From Sporosarcina thermotolerans (GTDB lineage Bacteria > Bacillota > Bacilli > Bacillales_A > Planococcaceae), in NCBI RefSeq assembly GCF_030067815.1, contig NZ_CP125968.1:2038001-2102000 (forward strand): a stretch of DNA of 64,000 nt. Direction: 5' to 3'. Numbering within the stretch: position 1 is the stretch's first letter; each line of letters opens with the position of its first letter. Below the pieces are notes generated by a model. That model worked only from the letters and a program-made list of their open reading frames with translations. It was not told where the DNA came from and did no database searches. Both the position numbers and the translations under genes were made by a program. Below, one piece after another: positions 50,951 through 60,671 of the stretch.

Positions 50951-52933
50951 ATGGAAATAGCGCAATACTTGGATATGTTCTTGGATGAAAGTAAAGAACA
51001 TTTACAGGCATGTAATGAACTCTTACTTGCACTTGAAAAAAATCCGGAAGACTTAGCCATTGTTAATGAAATCTTTCGCTCTGCGCATACATTAAAAGGA
51101 ATGTCAGCAACAATGGGCTATGGAAATATTGTCGAAGTGACACATAAAATGGAGAATATTCTTGATGCTATACGTAATTCCAAAATCAATGTAACGACGG
51201 AAATTCTTGATATAGTCTTCAAAGCTGTCGATTTGTTGGAAGAAATGGTGTTGGAGATAGAAGCAGGAGGAACTGGAGAAAAAGATGTAAGTGAAATCGT
51301 TCACGTTTTAAACAGGATTGAATCCGAACATTCAATCCTATCATCATCTTCAAGAAAAAGAGACTCCGACACAGGCAATCATATATGATGAATTTGAGAT
51401 GGCTGTTATTAGTCAATCACAGGAAGAGGGTTTCAATGCCTTCGAGGTACGCGTGCTCTTAGGTGAAGATTGCATACTAAAAGCTGCCCGTGTATTCATG
51501 GTGTTTGAGTTAGTCGAGAAGTTTGGGGAAATCATTAAATCGACTCCATCTATTGAACAATTGGAAAATGAAGACTTCGATTTACTGTTCACTGTCGTTC
51601 TATTAACTAAAATAGACGCCAATACACTAAAAAATCAGGTAATGAATATATCGGAAGTGGAGAATGTTCTCGTACATCCGGTAACAGTAGGTTCAGTTCT
51701 AATATCCGAGAATGAAGAAATAATCGAATATGCAAAGTCTGAGTTAAACCCCAAAATAGAAAGTAGAGCAGTAACTGTTCAAAATACAAGTAAGACAATT
51801 CGCGTCAATACAGACAGGCTCGATACTCTTATGAATCTTTTTGAGGAACTAATAATTGATGGGGGCGCCTACAATCTATTGCCGATGAATTACATAATGA
51901 GGATTTGGATGAAACTGTGGAACGTATGACACGGATTACAGGCGACCTTCAAAGTATCATTCTTAAAATGAGAATGGTTCCAGTGGAAACAGTATTTAAC
52001 CGCTTTCCAAAAATGGTACGTCAATTGGCACGTGATTTAGAGAAGACTATTAATCTCAAAATTACAGGTGCTAAAACCGAATTAGATCGCACAGTTATGG
52101 ATAAAATTGGAGACCCGCTTGTTCATTTACTCCGTAATGCAATTGACCACGGAATAGAAAGTCCTGCAGTACGACTTGAAAAAGGAAAACCTGCGGAGGG
52201 GTCTATCTCGCTTAGGGCATATCACTCGGGGAACCATGTCTTTATCGAAATGGAAGATGACGGGGCAGGTATAAACAAGGAACTTGTTATGAAGAAAGCC
52301 ATTAAAAGCGGAATTGTCACTGCAGAGTTTGCTTCGTCATTGACGGACGAGCAAATTTTAGAATTGATCATGTCGCCGGGATTTTCAACAGCTGAAAAAG
52401 TTACCGATTTGTCTGGACGGGGAGTCGGTATGGATGTTGTGAAAAGTAAAATAGAATCACTTGGTGGCTATATCGCAATTCAATCTGAAAAGGATCGAGG
52501 GACCCTATTTCGGATACAATTGCCACTCACGCTGTCAATCATATCTGTAATGCTTGTGAATTTAGATGAAGATGTATATGCCATCCCGCTTTCATCGATT
52601 CACGAAGTAGCAATTATACGAACTTCGGACATTATGAGTGGCCATAACCAAAAGTTAATTGACGTACGGGGAAGCATTGTCCCTCTTGTGAATTTAAAAG
52701 AAATCTTTGAAATGGATAACGGAGTCGAAACCAAAGAATTCCAATCAATCGTTATTGTCCAAAAGGGCGAAAAGATGGCTGGTCTAATCGTGGATTCATT
52801 CATTGGACAACAAGAAATTGTACTGAAATCACTTGGGAATTACTTGCAAAGCGTTTTTGCGATTTCAGGCGCTACAATTCTTGGTACTGGCAGAGTCGCA
52901 TTAATCGTTGATTGCAATGCATTAATCAAATAG
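50951..52933 (+). CDS. cheA: CheA, chemotaxis histidine kinase (two frame changes)
   Basis: About 660 residues. The phosphorylated His lies in FRSAHTLKGMSATMGY; then the CheY-binding P2 region, the P3 dimerisation helix, and the P4 kinase domain with LLRNAIDHG, DDGAGIN and GRGVGMDVVK. The P5 CheW-like domain ends ALIVDCNALIK. The frame changes between 51325 and 51385 (linker, position not exact) and at 51860-51865 (one base lost; restored it reads LIIDRGRLQSIADELHN). ATG 50951 follows AAGGGGGG. Confidence 0.93.
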
Positions 52934-52948
52934 ATGGAGGGAGATTGT

Positions 52949-53428
52949 ATGGCTGCAACGGACAATTGGGACCAAAATAAAGAAGTTATAAAAGTGGTTG
53001 TTTTCCAGTTGGCAGAGAAAGAGTATATGCTAAAAGTGGATGTAGTTGAATCGATTGAAAGGACTCTTTCAATCACGAATGTCCCACTAACACCCTCCTA
53101 TGTAAAAGGTGTCGTTAATCTAAGGGGAGTAATTACACCGATTATTGATTTGCGAGCACGGTTTGAACTTGAAATGAAACCTATTGATGAAGACACTCGG
53201 AACATAATCGTTTCATGTGACGAGTTTAAGGTTGGATTGATCGTCGATGCGGCGACTGATGTTATTGATATTCCGAAGGATTCAATAGAGCCGCAACCGA
53301 AAGTAGTTGGTTCGGTTGAATCTGAATTCATTTATGGAGTAGCAAGGATCGATAAACGGATTTTGGTTATGTTAAATCTTAATAAAGTACTGATCCCTGT
53401 GAAACGAGTGACAACCGATGAATATTGA
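52949..53428 (+). CDS. cheW: CheW, receptor-kinase coupling protein
   Basis: 159 residues. FQLAEKEYMLKVDVVESIERT and PSYVKGVVNLRGVITPIIDL are the family signature. ATG 52949 is behind GGAGGGAG; an ATG at 52934 lies before that site. Overlaps cheC by 11 bases. Confidence 0.95.
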   Translation: MAATDNWDQNKEVIKVVVFQLAEKEYMLKVDVVESIERTLSITNVPLTPSYVKGVVNLRGVITPIIDLRARFELEMKPIDEDTRNIIVSCDEFKVGLIVDAATDVIDIPKDSIEPQPKVVGSVESEFIYGVARIDKRILVMLNLNKVLIPVKRVTTDEY

Positions 53429-54041
53429 CTATAAAATTACAGATATGCATCTCGATGTCTTAAAGGAAATTGGAAGTATCGGTGCTGCACATGCAGCCAC
53501 TTCATTATCACAGTTATTAGATAAGAAAATTGAAATGCTTGTACCAAACGTAAGTTTTGTATCATTTGATGAAATGTTCGATTTAGCAGGAGGGTCTGAA
53601 AGAATAGTCGTCGGAATACTACAAAAGATCGAAGGTGATCTTTCTGGCAATATGTTCTACTTGTTGCCGTTAGATTCTGCAAATCAACTGACTAAAAGAT
53701 TAGTCGGTGAAACCTCAATCGATTTCCATAATTCAACAATATCGGAATTGGCGATATCAGCAATGCAGGAGGTTGGAAATATCTTAGCTGGGTCGTATCT
53801 TTCTGCTTTATCGGATTTCACACAGTTGAAGATACAACCGACTGTTCCATCGCTTAGTGTAGATATGGTGGGCGCTATAATTAGTTTCGGACTTATAGAA
53901 CTATCACATTATTACGACGAGGCTATCGTCATAGACACTCAAATTATTGTTGAGGGAAGTTCCAGTGTGGATGGACATTTTTTTCTACTTCCAAACCCAG
54001 AGGCCTATATTTCCTTATTTCGATCGTTAGGTGTTCTATAA
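53418..54041 (+). CDS. cheC: CheC, CheY-P phosphatase and CheD partner
   Basis: 207 residues. Two repeated phosphatase segments. The second has the normal E-x-x-N pair (MQEVGNILAG). The first reads LKEIGSIGAAHA, so the catalytic Asn is replaced by Ser. The C-terminal part should bind CheD, encoded next. ATG at 53418 overlaps cheW. Confidence 0.94.
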   Translation: MNIDYKITDMHLDVLKEIGSIGAAHAATSLSQLLDKKIEMLVPNVSFVSFDEMFDLAGGSERIVVGILQKIEGDLSGNMFYLLPLDSANQLTKRLVGETSIDFHNSTISELAISAMQEVGNILAGSYLSALSDFTQLKIQPTVPSLSVDMVGAIISFGLIELSHYYDEAIVIDTQIIVEGSSSVDGHFFLLPNPEAYISLFRSLGVL

Positions 54042-54535
54042 ATGGATACAGTTAAAAATGTTGTTAGAGTTGGTATCGCGGATATGAAGATTGTTAAAGC
54101 GCCCCAAAAAATTCGGACATCAAGTTTAGGTTCTTGTGTCGGTGTCGTCCTATACGATGAAACAACTAAGATTGCGGGATTAGTCCACGTTATGTTGCCT
54201 GATTCAAGTCTTGGAAGATTAGAAAGTTTTAATAGGGCTAAATTTGCAGACACAGGTATCTATTCATTGGTGGAACTATTAAAGAAGGAAGGAGTAAATC
54301 CTAATTCTTTAAAGGCTAAAATTGCTGGTGGAGCTCAAATGTTCCAGTTCGGATCAAAAGATACAATCCGCATCGGCCCCCAAATATTGAAGCGGTCAAG
54401 CTGGTCCTTGGCAGACTATCAATCCCTATCATTGCAGAAGATACAGGTGGATCAAGAGGGCGTACAATTGAGTTTGACCCGATATCGATTAAATTAAGCA
54501 TTCGAACGGTTAATGAAGGAACGAATGAAATTTGA
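54042..54535 (+). CDS. cheD: CheD, receptor glutamine deamidase (one indel in sequence)
   Basis: About 164 residues. Catalytic Thr and Cys in RTSSLGSCVGVVLYD and His in GLVHVMLP. One base is missing in the C run 54377-54381; restored, the chain ends with IEAVKLVLGRLSIPIIAED, GSRGRTIEFDP and TVNEGTNEI, stop TGA 54533-54535. Deamidates receptors and activates CheA; controlled by CheC. Confidence 0.92.
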
Positions 54536-54582
54536 TGGCGTTCTAGTGGATTGGCGAAAGTTATATGGATAGGTATCAAGGG

Positions 54583-54608
54583 GGCTGAACGATTCAGTCG
54601 CTTTTTTT
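54583..54608 (+). terminator. Intrinsic terminator between cheD and sigD
   Basis: GGCTGAA and TTCAGTC (one G-T pair) around CGA, followed by GC and an eight-T tract. Confidence 0.8.
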
Positions 54609-54618
54609 TAGCTGCGTT

Positions 54619-54627
54619 TGCTATAAT
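54619..54627 (+). promoter_or_regulatory. Putative extended -10 promoter for sigD
   Basis: TGCTATAAT matches the extended -10 form TG-N-TATAAT. No -35 element is evident. It lies 11 bp after the terminator and 53 bp before the sigD ATG, so sigD may be transcribed independently of the long operon. Confidence 0.5.
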
Positions 54628-54680
54628 TGTAGTCAAACTATTGCTGAAGAATGTCGTAACATGGAAAGTGGGTGGAGTTC

Positions 54681-55460
54681 ATGTCCAAACAGAATTTGAC
54701 GGATGAAGATATAATTTGGATACAATGGTTGAAAAAAAGGGATTCAGATGCGGGTGATGTCCTTGTCCGAAAATATACTCCTCTAGTCAATTATCATGTG
54801 CAACGAATCAGCTCAGGCCTGCCCCGAAATGTATCAAGGGACGATATTGTAAGTCTTGGTCTCCAGGGACTATTCGATGCTTTGACAAAATTCGACCCGA
54901 ATCGAGATTTAAAATTTGATACATACGCCTCATTCAGGATACGCGGATCGATAATAGACGGACTTCGTAAAGAGGATTGGATGCCAAGGTTAGCCCGTGA
55001 AAAGTCAAAAAAACTGGAGAATGAGATTAGTAAGTTGGAACAAAAATTATTGCGACATGCCACTCCTGAAGAAATTGCCGATCATCTTGGTATTGAAGTG
55101 GACGATGTCTATCAGACATTGCACGAACATTACTTTTCAAACGTACTTTCCATGGAGGAACGTGTGGGTTCTGATGACGAGGAAGGCAATTCGTATACTT
55201 TACAAGATCATCATGAACCAACACCGGAGCATCATGTCATGATGGGCGAACTTGTTCAGGATTTAACAATGAAAATCAAAGAATTAAATGCGAATGAGCA
55301 AATGGTGTTAGATCTATTTTATACGAATGAAATGACCTTGACTGAAATTGGTGAAATCTTAGGTTTATCAACTTCCCGAATTTCTCAAATTCATTCAAAA
55401 GCGCTCTTCAAATTAAGAAAGTCACTATTACCGGAAATAGTTGATGGAGGGATTTTATGA
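54681..55460 (+). CDS. sigD: SigD, sigma factor for flagella, chemotaxis and autolysins
   Basis: 259 residues. Region 2 has FDPNRDLKFDTYASFRIRGS and IIDGLRKEDWMPR; region 4 has LTEIGEILGLSTSRISQIH. ATG 54681 follows GGGTGGAG. FliA/SigD type with no region 1.1. A terminator and a possible promoter separate it from cheD. Confidence 0.96.
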   Translation: MSKQNLTDEDIIWIQWLKKRDSDAGDVLVRKYTPLVNYHVQRISSGLPRNVSRDDIVSLGLQGLFDALTKFDPNRDLKFDTYASFRIRGSIIDGLRKEDWMPRLAREKSKKLENEISKLEQKLLRHATPEEIADHLGIEVDDVYQTLHEHYFSNVLSMEERVGSDDEEGNSYTLQDHHEPTPEHHVMMGELVQDLTMKIKELNANEQMVLDLFYTNEMTLTEIGEILGLSTSRISQIHSKALFKLRKSLLPEIVDGGIL

Positions 55461-55765
55461 GCTTAAAAGGAATCGAACTCCAAATTGCAATTCCCAGAAC
55501 TTTCGATGCTGGTAAACTAACAGAGCAAAAGCAACAACAACCCCAAATTGACCAGGGACATGCCCAATCGTTAAATGAAAAAGAAGTTTTGAAAAACCGT
55601 GAGACTGTCTTGCATACTGACAAATATGCGAAAACAAATTCCGACGCAAATAGTAGTCAGCAGGAAAGGGAAAGGGAACCTTCAGCAAGAAATCGTCAAC
55701 AAAGAGAAGAGGAAAAGAAAGCGATGCATCCGTATAAAGGGTCATTCGTAGACTTTACAGGTTAA
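55457..55765 (+). CDS. Small Gln/Glu-rich protein of unknown function
   Basis: 102 residues, overlapping the sigD stop (ATGA). The N-terminus SLKGIELQIAIPRTFDAGKL is followed by a charged, low-complexity middle and the end MHPYKGSFVDFTG. No membrane segment or known domain. A short protein of this sort occurs between sigD and swrB in related Bacillales by my recollection; I cannot assign a function. Confidence 0.7.
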   Translation: MSLKGIELQIAIPRTFDAGKLTEQKQQQPQIDQGHAQSLNEKEVLKNRETVLHTDKYAKTNSDANSSQQEREREPSARNRQQREEEKKAMHPYKGSFVDFTG

Positions 55766-55769
55766 GCAA

Positions 55770-56267
55770 ATGAGTTCATTATTTTTATTATTGTTATTCG
55801 TTTTACAAATGGTTAGTTTTTATGTCATTGCACTTCTGTATATGAAGATATCCAAATTCAACAACCTTGAAAAAAAGCAAGAGCGGCTTATGGCTGAAAT
55901 GGATGATGCCATCGCCGCTTATCTTTCCGAATTGAAAGAAGAAAATGAACGACTAATTAATATCATTGAAAATCGTGAAGAAAAAGTCCTTATAAAAGTA
56001 CAAGAAGAAGTAAAACCTACCCGTAAGACTAAGATTGTGGAAAATGAAAATGAATTTACGATCGTTCAACCAAATATTCCTGTAAATGTTGCATTGAAGT
56101 CATATCAGAATGCACCTACAACCCCAAAAACGTTAAATTTAACTCCCGAAAAGAACGACCACCATCGTGCTTTATCAATGTTTGATGAAGGCAAAACAGT
56201 AGAAGAAATCGCCAAAACCCTCGGCAAAGGGACAACCGAAGTAGAATTACTACTCAAATTCCGATGA
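55770..56267 (+). CDS. swrB: SwrB-like membrane protein, last gene of fla/che operon
   Basis: 165 residues. A transmembrane segment at the N-terminus (LFLLLLFVLQMVSFYVIALLY), a coiled coil, a Lys/Glu- and Pro-containing linker, and a C-terminal helix-turn-helix-like motif (FDEGKTVEEIAKTLGKGTTE, ending LLLKFR). This topology matches B. subtilis SwrB, which activates FliP assembly and SigD-dependent expression. Confidence 0.8.
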   Translation: MSSLFLLLLFVLQMVSFYVIALLYMKISKFNNLEKKQERLMAEMDDAIAAYLSELKEENERLINIIENREEKVLIKVQEEVKPTRKTKIVENENEFTIVQPNIPVNVALKSYQNAPTTPKTLNLTPEKNDHHRALSMFDEGKTVEEIAKTLGKGTTEVELLLKFR

Positions 56268-56273
56268 ACAGAG

Positions 56274-56302
56274 TTGCAAAATTAAAATCACTATGGTATA
56301 TT
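56274..56302 (+). promoter_or_regulatory. Putative sigma-A promoter of rpsB
   Basis: TTGCAA at 56274-56279 and TATATT at 56297-56302, spacer 17 bp. The roughly 100-base leader before rpsB may carry ribosomal-protein autoregulation, but I could not identify a known fold. Confidence 0.75.
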
Positions 56303-56410
56303 ATCAAATGGTGTTACTACACACGTACGTGGACGATGGAAACGGTGCCGAAAGGTCGCTTCATCGGATGAAACATACGGAGGAAACAAACCAAATAGGA
56401 GGAATATCAA

Positions 56411-57141
56411 ATGTCAGTAATCTCAATGAAACAACTGCTTGAAGCAGGTGTACACTTGGACACCAAACTCGTCGTTGGAACCCGAAAATGAAGAAATTTA
56501 TCTTCCAAGAACGTAACGGAATCTACATCATCGATCTTCAAAAGACGGTGAAAAAACTTGAAGAAGCATATGACTTCATGCGTCAAGTTGGTGCAGATGG
56601 CGGAAAAGTACTTTTCGTCGGCACGAAAAAACAAGCACAAGATGCTATTAAAGAAGAAGCAGAACGTGCTGGTATGTACTACATCAACCAACGTTGGCTT
56701 GGTGGTACACTTACAAACTTCGGAACGATCCAAAAACGTGTTGCACGTATGAAAAAGATCGAAACGATGGAAGAGGACGGTACATTTGCTGTACTTCCTA
56801 AGAAAGAAGTTTCTGAACTAAGAAAAGAACACGAACGTCTTGTGAAATTCCTTGGCGGTATCCGTGATATGAAATCATTGCCGGATGTTATCTTTGTTGT
56901 TGACCCACGCAAAGAGCGCATCGCTGTAGCTGAAGCTATCAAATTGAACATTCCACTCGTCGGTATTGTTGATACGAACTGTGATCCGGACGAAATCGAC
57001 TACGTCATTCCTGCGAATGATGACGCAATCCGTGCCGTTCGTTTACTTACAAGCAAAATGGCAGATGCGTTGATCGAATCAAGACAAGGCGCAGATGAAG
57101 AAGTATCTGAAGAAGCGTCTGAAACGGTAGCTGCAGAGTAA
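56411..57141 (+). CDS. rpsB: 30S ribosomal protein S2 (one indel in sequence)
   Basis: About 243 residues. [25 protein letters not shown] and onward matches S2 after one T is restored near 56456. Conserved IHIIDLQKT-type text (IYIIDLQKT), [11 protein letters not shown] and [13 protein letters not shown]. Site AGGAGG. Essential gene, so the break is very likely an error. Confidence 0.96.
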
Positions 57142-57157
57142 AATTAGGAAATGAACA

Positions 57158-57192
57158 GACGATAAGCGGCCAACCCCCTTATCGTCTTTTTT
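57158..57192 (+). terminator. Intrinsic terminator of rpsB
   Basis: GACGATAAG and CTTATCGTC form a perfect 9-bp stem, followed by TTTTTT. Confidence 0.9.
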
Positions 57193-57202
57193 AAAGATTA
57201 GG

Positions 57203-57277
57203 CTTGTTCAACTCACTTGTTGATGTTCAAGTTTTGGTGTGAAACGCGTCAAATGGTCAACAATATTTTTGAACAAG
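57203..57277 (+). promoter_or_regulatory. Nested-stem leader upstream of tsf
   Basis: CTTGTTCA (57203-57210) pairs with TGAACAAG (57270-57277); inside it TTGTTGA (57217-57223) pairs with TCAACAA (57257-57263). The stems are exact and properly nested, with 6 bases on each side between them. It sits after the rpsB terminator and 45 bp before tsf. Confidence 0.55.
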
Positions 57278-57322
57278 ACAAAGTATTGTCGTCACAAATC
57301 ACTCATACAGGAGGAAATTATA

Positions 57323-58204
57323 ATGGCAATTACAGCACAAATGGTAAAAGAACTTCGTGAAAAAACTGGCGCAGGCATGATGGACTGCAAAAAAGCACTT
57401 ACAGAAGTAAACGGTGATATGGAAGCAGCAGTTGACTTCCTCCGTGAAAAAGGATTATCTAGTGCAGCTAAAAAAGCTGACCGCATCGCAGCTGAAGGTA
57501 CAACTGAAATCGTCGTTAACGGTAACGAAGCAGTTATCTTCGAAGTAAACGCTGAAACAGACTTTGTTGCGAAAAACGAAGGATTCCAAACACTTGTAAA
57601 AGAACTTGGAGAACATCTTCTTGCAGCTAAACCAGCTACAATCGAGGAAGCTAACGAATCTAAATTGGAAAACGGCCTTACAGTCGCTGAACATATTTCT
57701 AACGCTGTTTCAAAAATCGGAGAGAAAATCACTCTTCGCCGCTTTGAAGTGAAAACAAAAACAGATAACGATGCATTCGGTCCATATCTTCATATGGGCG
57801 GTCGTATTGCTGTGTTGACAATCCTTGAAGGCACAACAGACGCTGATGCTGCAAAAGACGTTGCAATGCATATTGCTGCATTGAACCCTAAATACATTTC
57901 ACGTGACGAAGTGTCCGCAGAAGAAGTGGAGCGCGAGCGTAAAGTTCTTACAGAACAAGCGTTGAACGAAGGCAAGCCTGAAAATATTGTTGCGAAAATG
58001 GTTGAAGGCCGTCTTGGTAAATACTTCGAAGAAATGTGTTCTTGACCAAGCATTCGTTAAAAATTCTGATCAAAAAGTTCGTGACTTTGTTAAGTCCACT
58101 GGCGGCTCTTTGAAAGAATTCGTTCGCTATGCTGTAGGTGAAGGCATTGAAAAACGTGAAGATAACTTTGCTGAAGAAGTTATGAGCCAAGTTAAAGGTA
58201 ACTA
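57323..58204 (+). CDS. tsf: Elongation factor Ts (one indel in sequence)
   Basis: Guanine nucleotide exchange factor for EF-Tu. About 294 residues. [24 protein letters not shown] is the signature start. The frame changes near 58034; restoring two T ([13 protein letters not shown]) fits relatives better than removing one base. The end is [10 protein letters not shown]. Site CAGGAGG. Confidence 0.96.
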
Positions 58205-58233
58205 ATTCACATTTAATGAATACAAAATAATTT

Positions 58234-58263
58234 AGGGGACACAACTTTGTGTTCCCTATTTTT
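58234..58263 (+). terminator. Intrinsic terminator of tsf
   Basis: AGGGGACACAA pairs with TTGTGTTCCCT (one G-T pair), followed by ATTTTT. Confidence 0.85.
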
Positions 58264-58290
58264 CAAGAAAATTAAAGACGGAGGGTACAT

Positions 58291-59016
58291 ATGAGCGTCC
58301 CAAAATACAAAAGAATTGTCTTAAAGCTTAGCGGTGAAGCACTCGCAGGTGAAAAGGGATTCGGATTATCTCCTGAAATCATTAAAACAGTTGCGGCACA
58401 GGTGAAAGATGTAACGGAACTTGGTGTGGAAGTTGCAGTGGTAGTTGGTGGAGGAAATATTTGGCGTGGAAAGATCGGCAGTGAGATGGGAATGGACCGC
58501 ACGACTGCTGATTATATGGGTATGCTTGCCACGGTCATGAATTCATTAGCACTACAAGATGCACTTGAAAAATTAGGAGTTGAAACACGAGTATCATCTT
58601 CTATCGAAATGCGTCAAGTGGCTGAACCGTACATTCGGAGAAAAGCGATTAGACATCTTGAAAAGAAACGTGTCGTCATCTTTGCTGCTGGAACAGGGAA
58701 CCCTTACTTCTCAACCGATACGACTGCGGCTCTAAGAGCGGCTGAAATCGAAGCTGATGTCATTCTGATGGCGAAAAACAATGTTGATGGTGTCTATTCT
58801 GCCGATCCACTGAAAGATAAGGACGCAGTGAAATACACCGATTTGACGTATTTGGAAGTAATTAGCCAAGGTCTTGCGGTTATGGATTCAACAGCTTCAA
58901 CCCTATGTATGGACAATGATATCCCTCTCGTAGTATTCTCAATAATGGATAATGGAAATATTAAAAAGGCCGTATTAGGGGAACCGATTGGTACGGTTGT
59001 GAGGAGGAATGGGTAA
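58291..59016 (+). CDS. pyrH: UMP kinase
   Basis: 241 residues. [29 protein letters not shown] and [17 protein letters not shown] are the amino-acid-kinase family signatures. Makes UDP; GTP-activated and UTP-inhibited hexamer. Directly followed by frr, with no gap. Confidence 0.97.
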   Translation: MSVPKYKRIVLKLSGEALAGEKGFGLSPEIIKTVAAQVKDVTELGVEVAVVVGGGNIWRGKIGSEMGMDRTTADYMGMLATVMNSLALQDALEKLGVETRVSSSIEMRQVAEPYIRRKAIRHLEKKRVVIFAAGTGNPYFSTDTTAALRAAEIEADVILMAKNNVDGVYSADPLKDKDAVKYTDLTYLEVISQGLAVMDSTASTLCMDNDIPLVVFSIMDNGNIKKAVLGEPIGTVVRRNG

Positions 59017-59575
59017 ATGCCAAAAGAATTAATGGACCAAACGATTGAAAGAATGGAGAAAGCAATTGGAGCATTTTCACGACAATTAGCTTCAATCCGT
59101 GCGGGACGTGCAAGTGCATCATTGCTTGATCGAATCAATGTTCTTTACTACGGAGCACCAACGCCGTTAAACCAAATGGCTGGTATTTCCGTGCCTGAGG
59201 CAAGACTAATGGTAATACAACCTTATGACAAAACGACAATTGGGGATATTGAAAAGGCGATATTGAAATCTGATATCGGGATCACTCCTTCCAATGATGG
59301 TTCTGTAATCCGTTTGGCTGTACCTGCCTTAACGGAAGAGCGTCGTAAGGAACTTGTGAAAGAAGTTAAAAAGGAATCAGAGGATTCCAAAATTGCAATT
59401 CGAAATGTTCGAAGAGATGCGAATGACGAGTTGAAGAAGTTGGAAAAAAAGTGGCGAAATCACTGAGGATGAATTACGTCGTGAGGGCGATGAGATTCAA
59501 AAACTAACTGATTCGTACATTGAAAAGATTGACGGGATCTCCAAAGCGAAAGAAAACGAAATTATGGAAATCTGA
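59017..59575 (+). CDS. frr: Ribosome recycling factor (one indel in sequence)
   Basis: 185 residues after repair. [16 protein letters not shown] and [20 protein letters not shown] are typical. The A run 59444-59450 has one base too many; with six A the end reads [20 protein letters not shown] to ENEIMEI. Essential for ribosome disassembly after termination. Confidence 0.95.
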
Positions 59576-59598
59576 TCGAAGAACTTTCTATATCTCCG

Positions 59599-59628
59599 GA
59601 CGTCCTATCTTCAGGACGTCTTTTTTTT
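59599..59628 (+). terminator. Intrinsic terminator of pyrH-frr
   Basis: GACGTCCT and AGGACGTC form a perfect 8-bp stem with an ATCTTC loop and eight T. Confidence 0.9.
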
Positions 59629-59669
59629 GCCAAATTGTTTAAACCAATGACATACATATGTAAATGGTG

Positions 59670-59715
59670 ATTTCCGTTCCTTAAAGTGGAAAACGTCCGC
59701 CGGGAACGGAAGGCA
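59670..59715. repeat. Short derivative of the family II palindromic repeat
   Basis: TTTCCGTTCC pairs with GGAACGGAA around a loop containing GTGGAAAACGTCCGCC. This loop text and the following GGCAAC match the right end of the 190-bp element at 14479-14668 (ACGGAAAGCGTCCGCC and AATCAAC), so it looks like a copy that lost its centre. The rest of 59629-59876 shows no gene. Confidence 0.6.
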
Positions 59716-59876
59716 ACTATTATATTATTGATTATTATTAGTAGGCACGCATAGTCTTATACAAGGGATCCTTTAAATTTCATCGAAACGTTTGCTTGTT
59801 TTAATGAAATTTGCTGGCCGATTTGATACGATAGACTAGGTACTTGCTCAAATAGCAGGCGAGTGGAGGAAACGGA

Positions 59877-60671
59877 ATGTTAGAAAAACTGTTGCGAAAA
59901 AAAACTAAAGGGTCCGATTTGTCAATTTCCGACAGGATTAAGAATGTGAAAAGTAGGACAATACCTTCACACGTCGCCATCATTATGGATGGGAACGGCA
60001 GATGGGCTAAACAACGCAGCTTGCCAAGAATTGCTGGTCACCATGAGGGAATGAAAACAGTCCGTAAAATTACCCGTATTGCGAATGATATCGGCATTAA
60101 AGTCTTAACGCTATACGCTTTTTCAACCGAAAACTGGAAACGTCCGAAAATGGAAATCGATTTTCTTATGAAGCTTCCTGGAGAGTTTTTATCTACATAT
60201 TTACCGGAATTGATTGAACAGAATGTTAAAGTAGAAACAATCGGTAACTTCGATGCTTTGCCACCCCATACGAAAGAAGCTATTTTGAAGGCGGTAGAAG
60301 CTACCTCGATGAATACCGGTCTTGTACTGAACTTCGCAATGAATTACGGAAGCCGTCTCGAAATTGTTGAGACAGTAAAAGAAATTGTCCAATTGACAGC
60401 AAACAATCAATTATCGATAGATGATATTAATGAATCTTTGATTGATGCGCATTTAATGACTTCACATTTGCCTGAACCGGATTTACTAATTCGAACAAGT
60501 GGGGAAGTAAGATTGTCGAATTTCATGCTGTGGCAACTTGCCTATTCAGAATTCTCATTCACAGATGTTCTTTGGCCTGATTTCGACGAATCATGTATGC
60601 TTAATGCTATAGAAGAATTCCAAAAGCGCAACAGGCGTTTTGGGAGTGTGGAAGGAGATAACGAACTTTGA
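59877..60671 (+). CDS. uppS: UppS, undecaprenyl diphosphate synthase
   Basis: 264 residues. HVAIIMDGNGRWAKQRSLPR, GHHEGMKTVRKI and DLLIRTSGEVRLSNF are family signatures. Makes the C55 lipid carrier for peptidoglycan and teichoic acid. ATG 59877 follows GGAGGAAA. Overlaps cdsA by four bases. Confidence 0.97.
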   Translation: MLEKLLRKKTKGSDLSISDRIKNVKSRTIPSHVAIIMDGNGRWAKQRSLPRIAGHHEGMKTVRKITRIANDIGIKVLTLYAFSTENWKRPKMEIDFLMKLPGEFLSTYLPELIEQNVKVETIGNFDALPPHTKEAILKAVEATSMNTGLVLNFAMNYGSRLEIVETVKEIVQLTANNQLSIDDINESLIDAHLMTSHLPEPDLLIRTSGEVRLSNFMLWQLAYSEFSFTDVLWPDFDESCMLNAIEEFQKRNRRFGSVEGDNEL

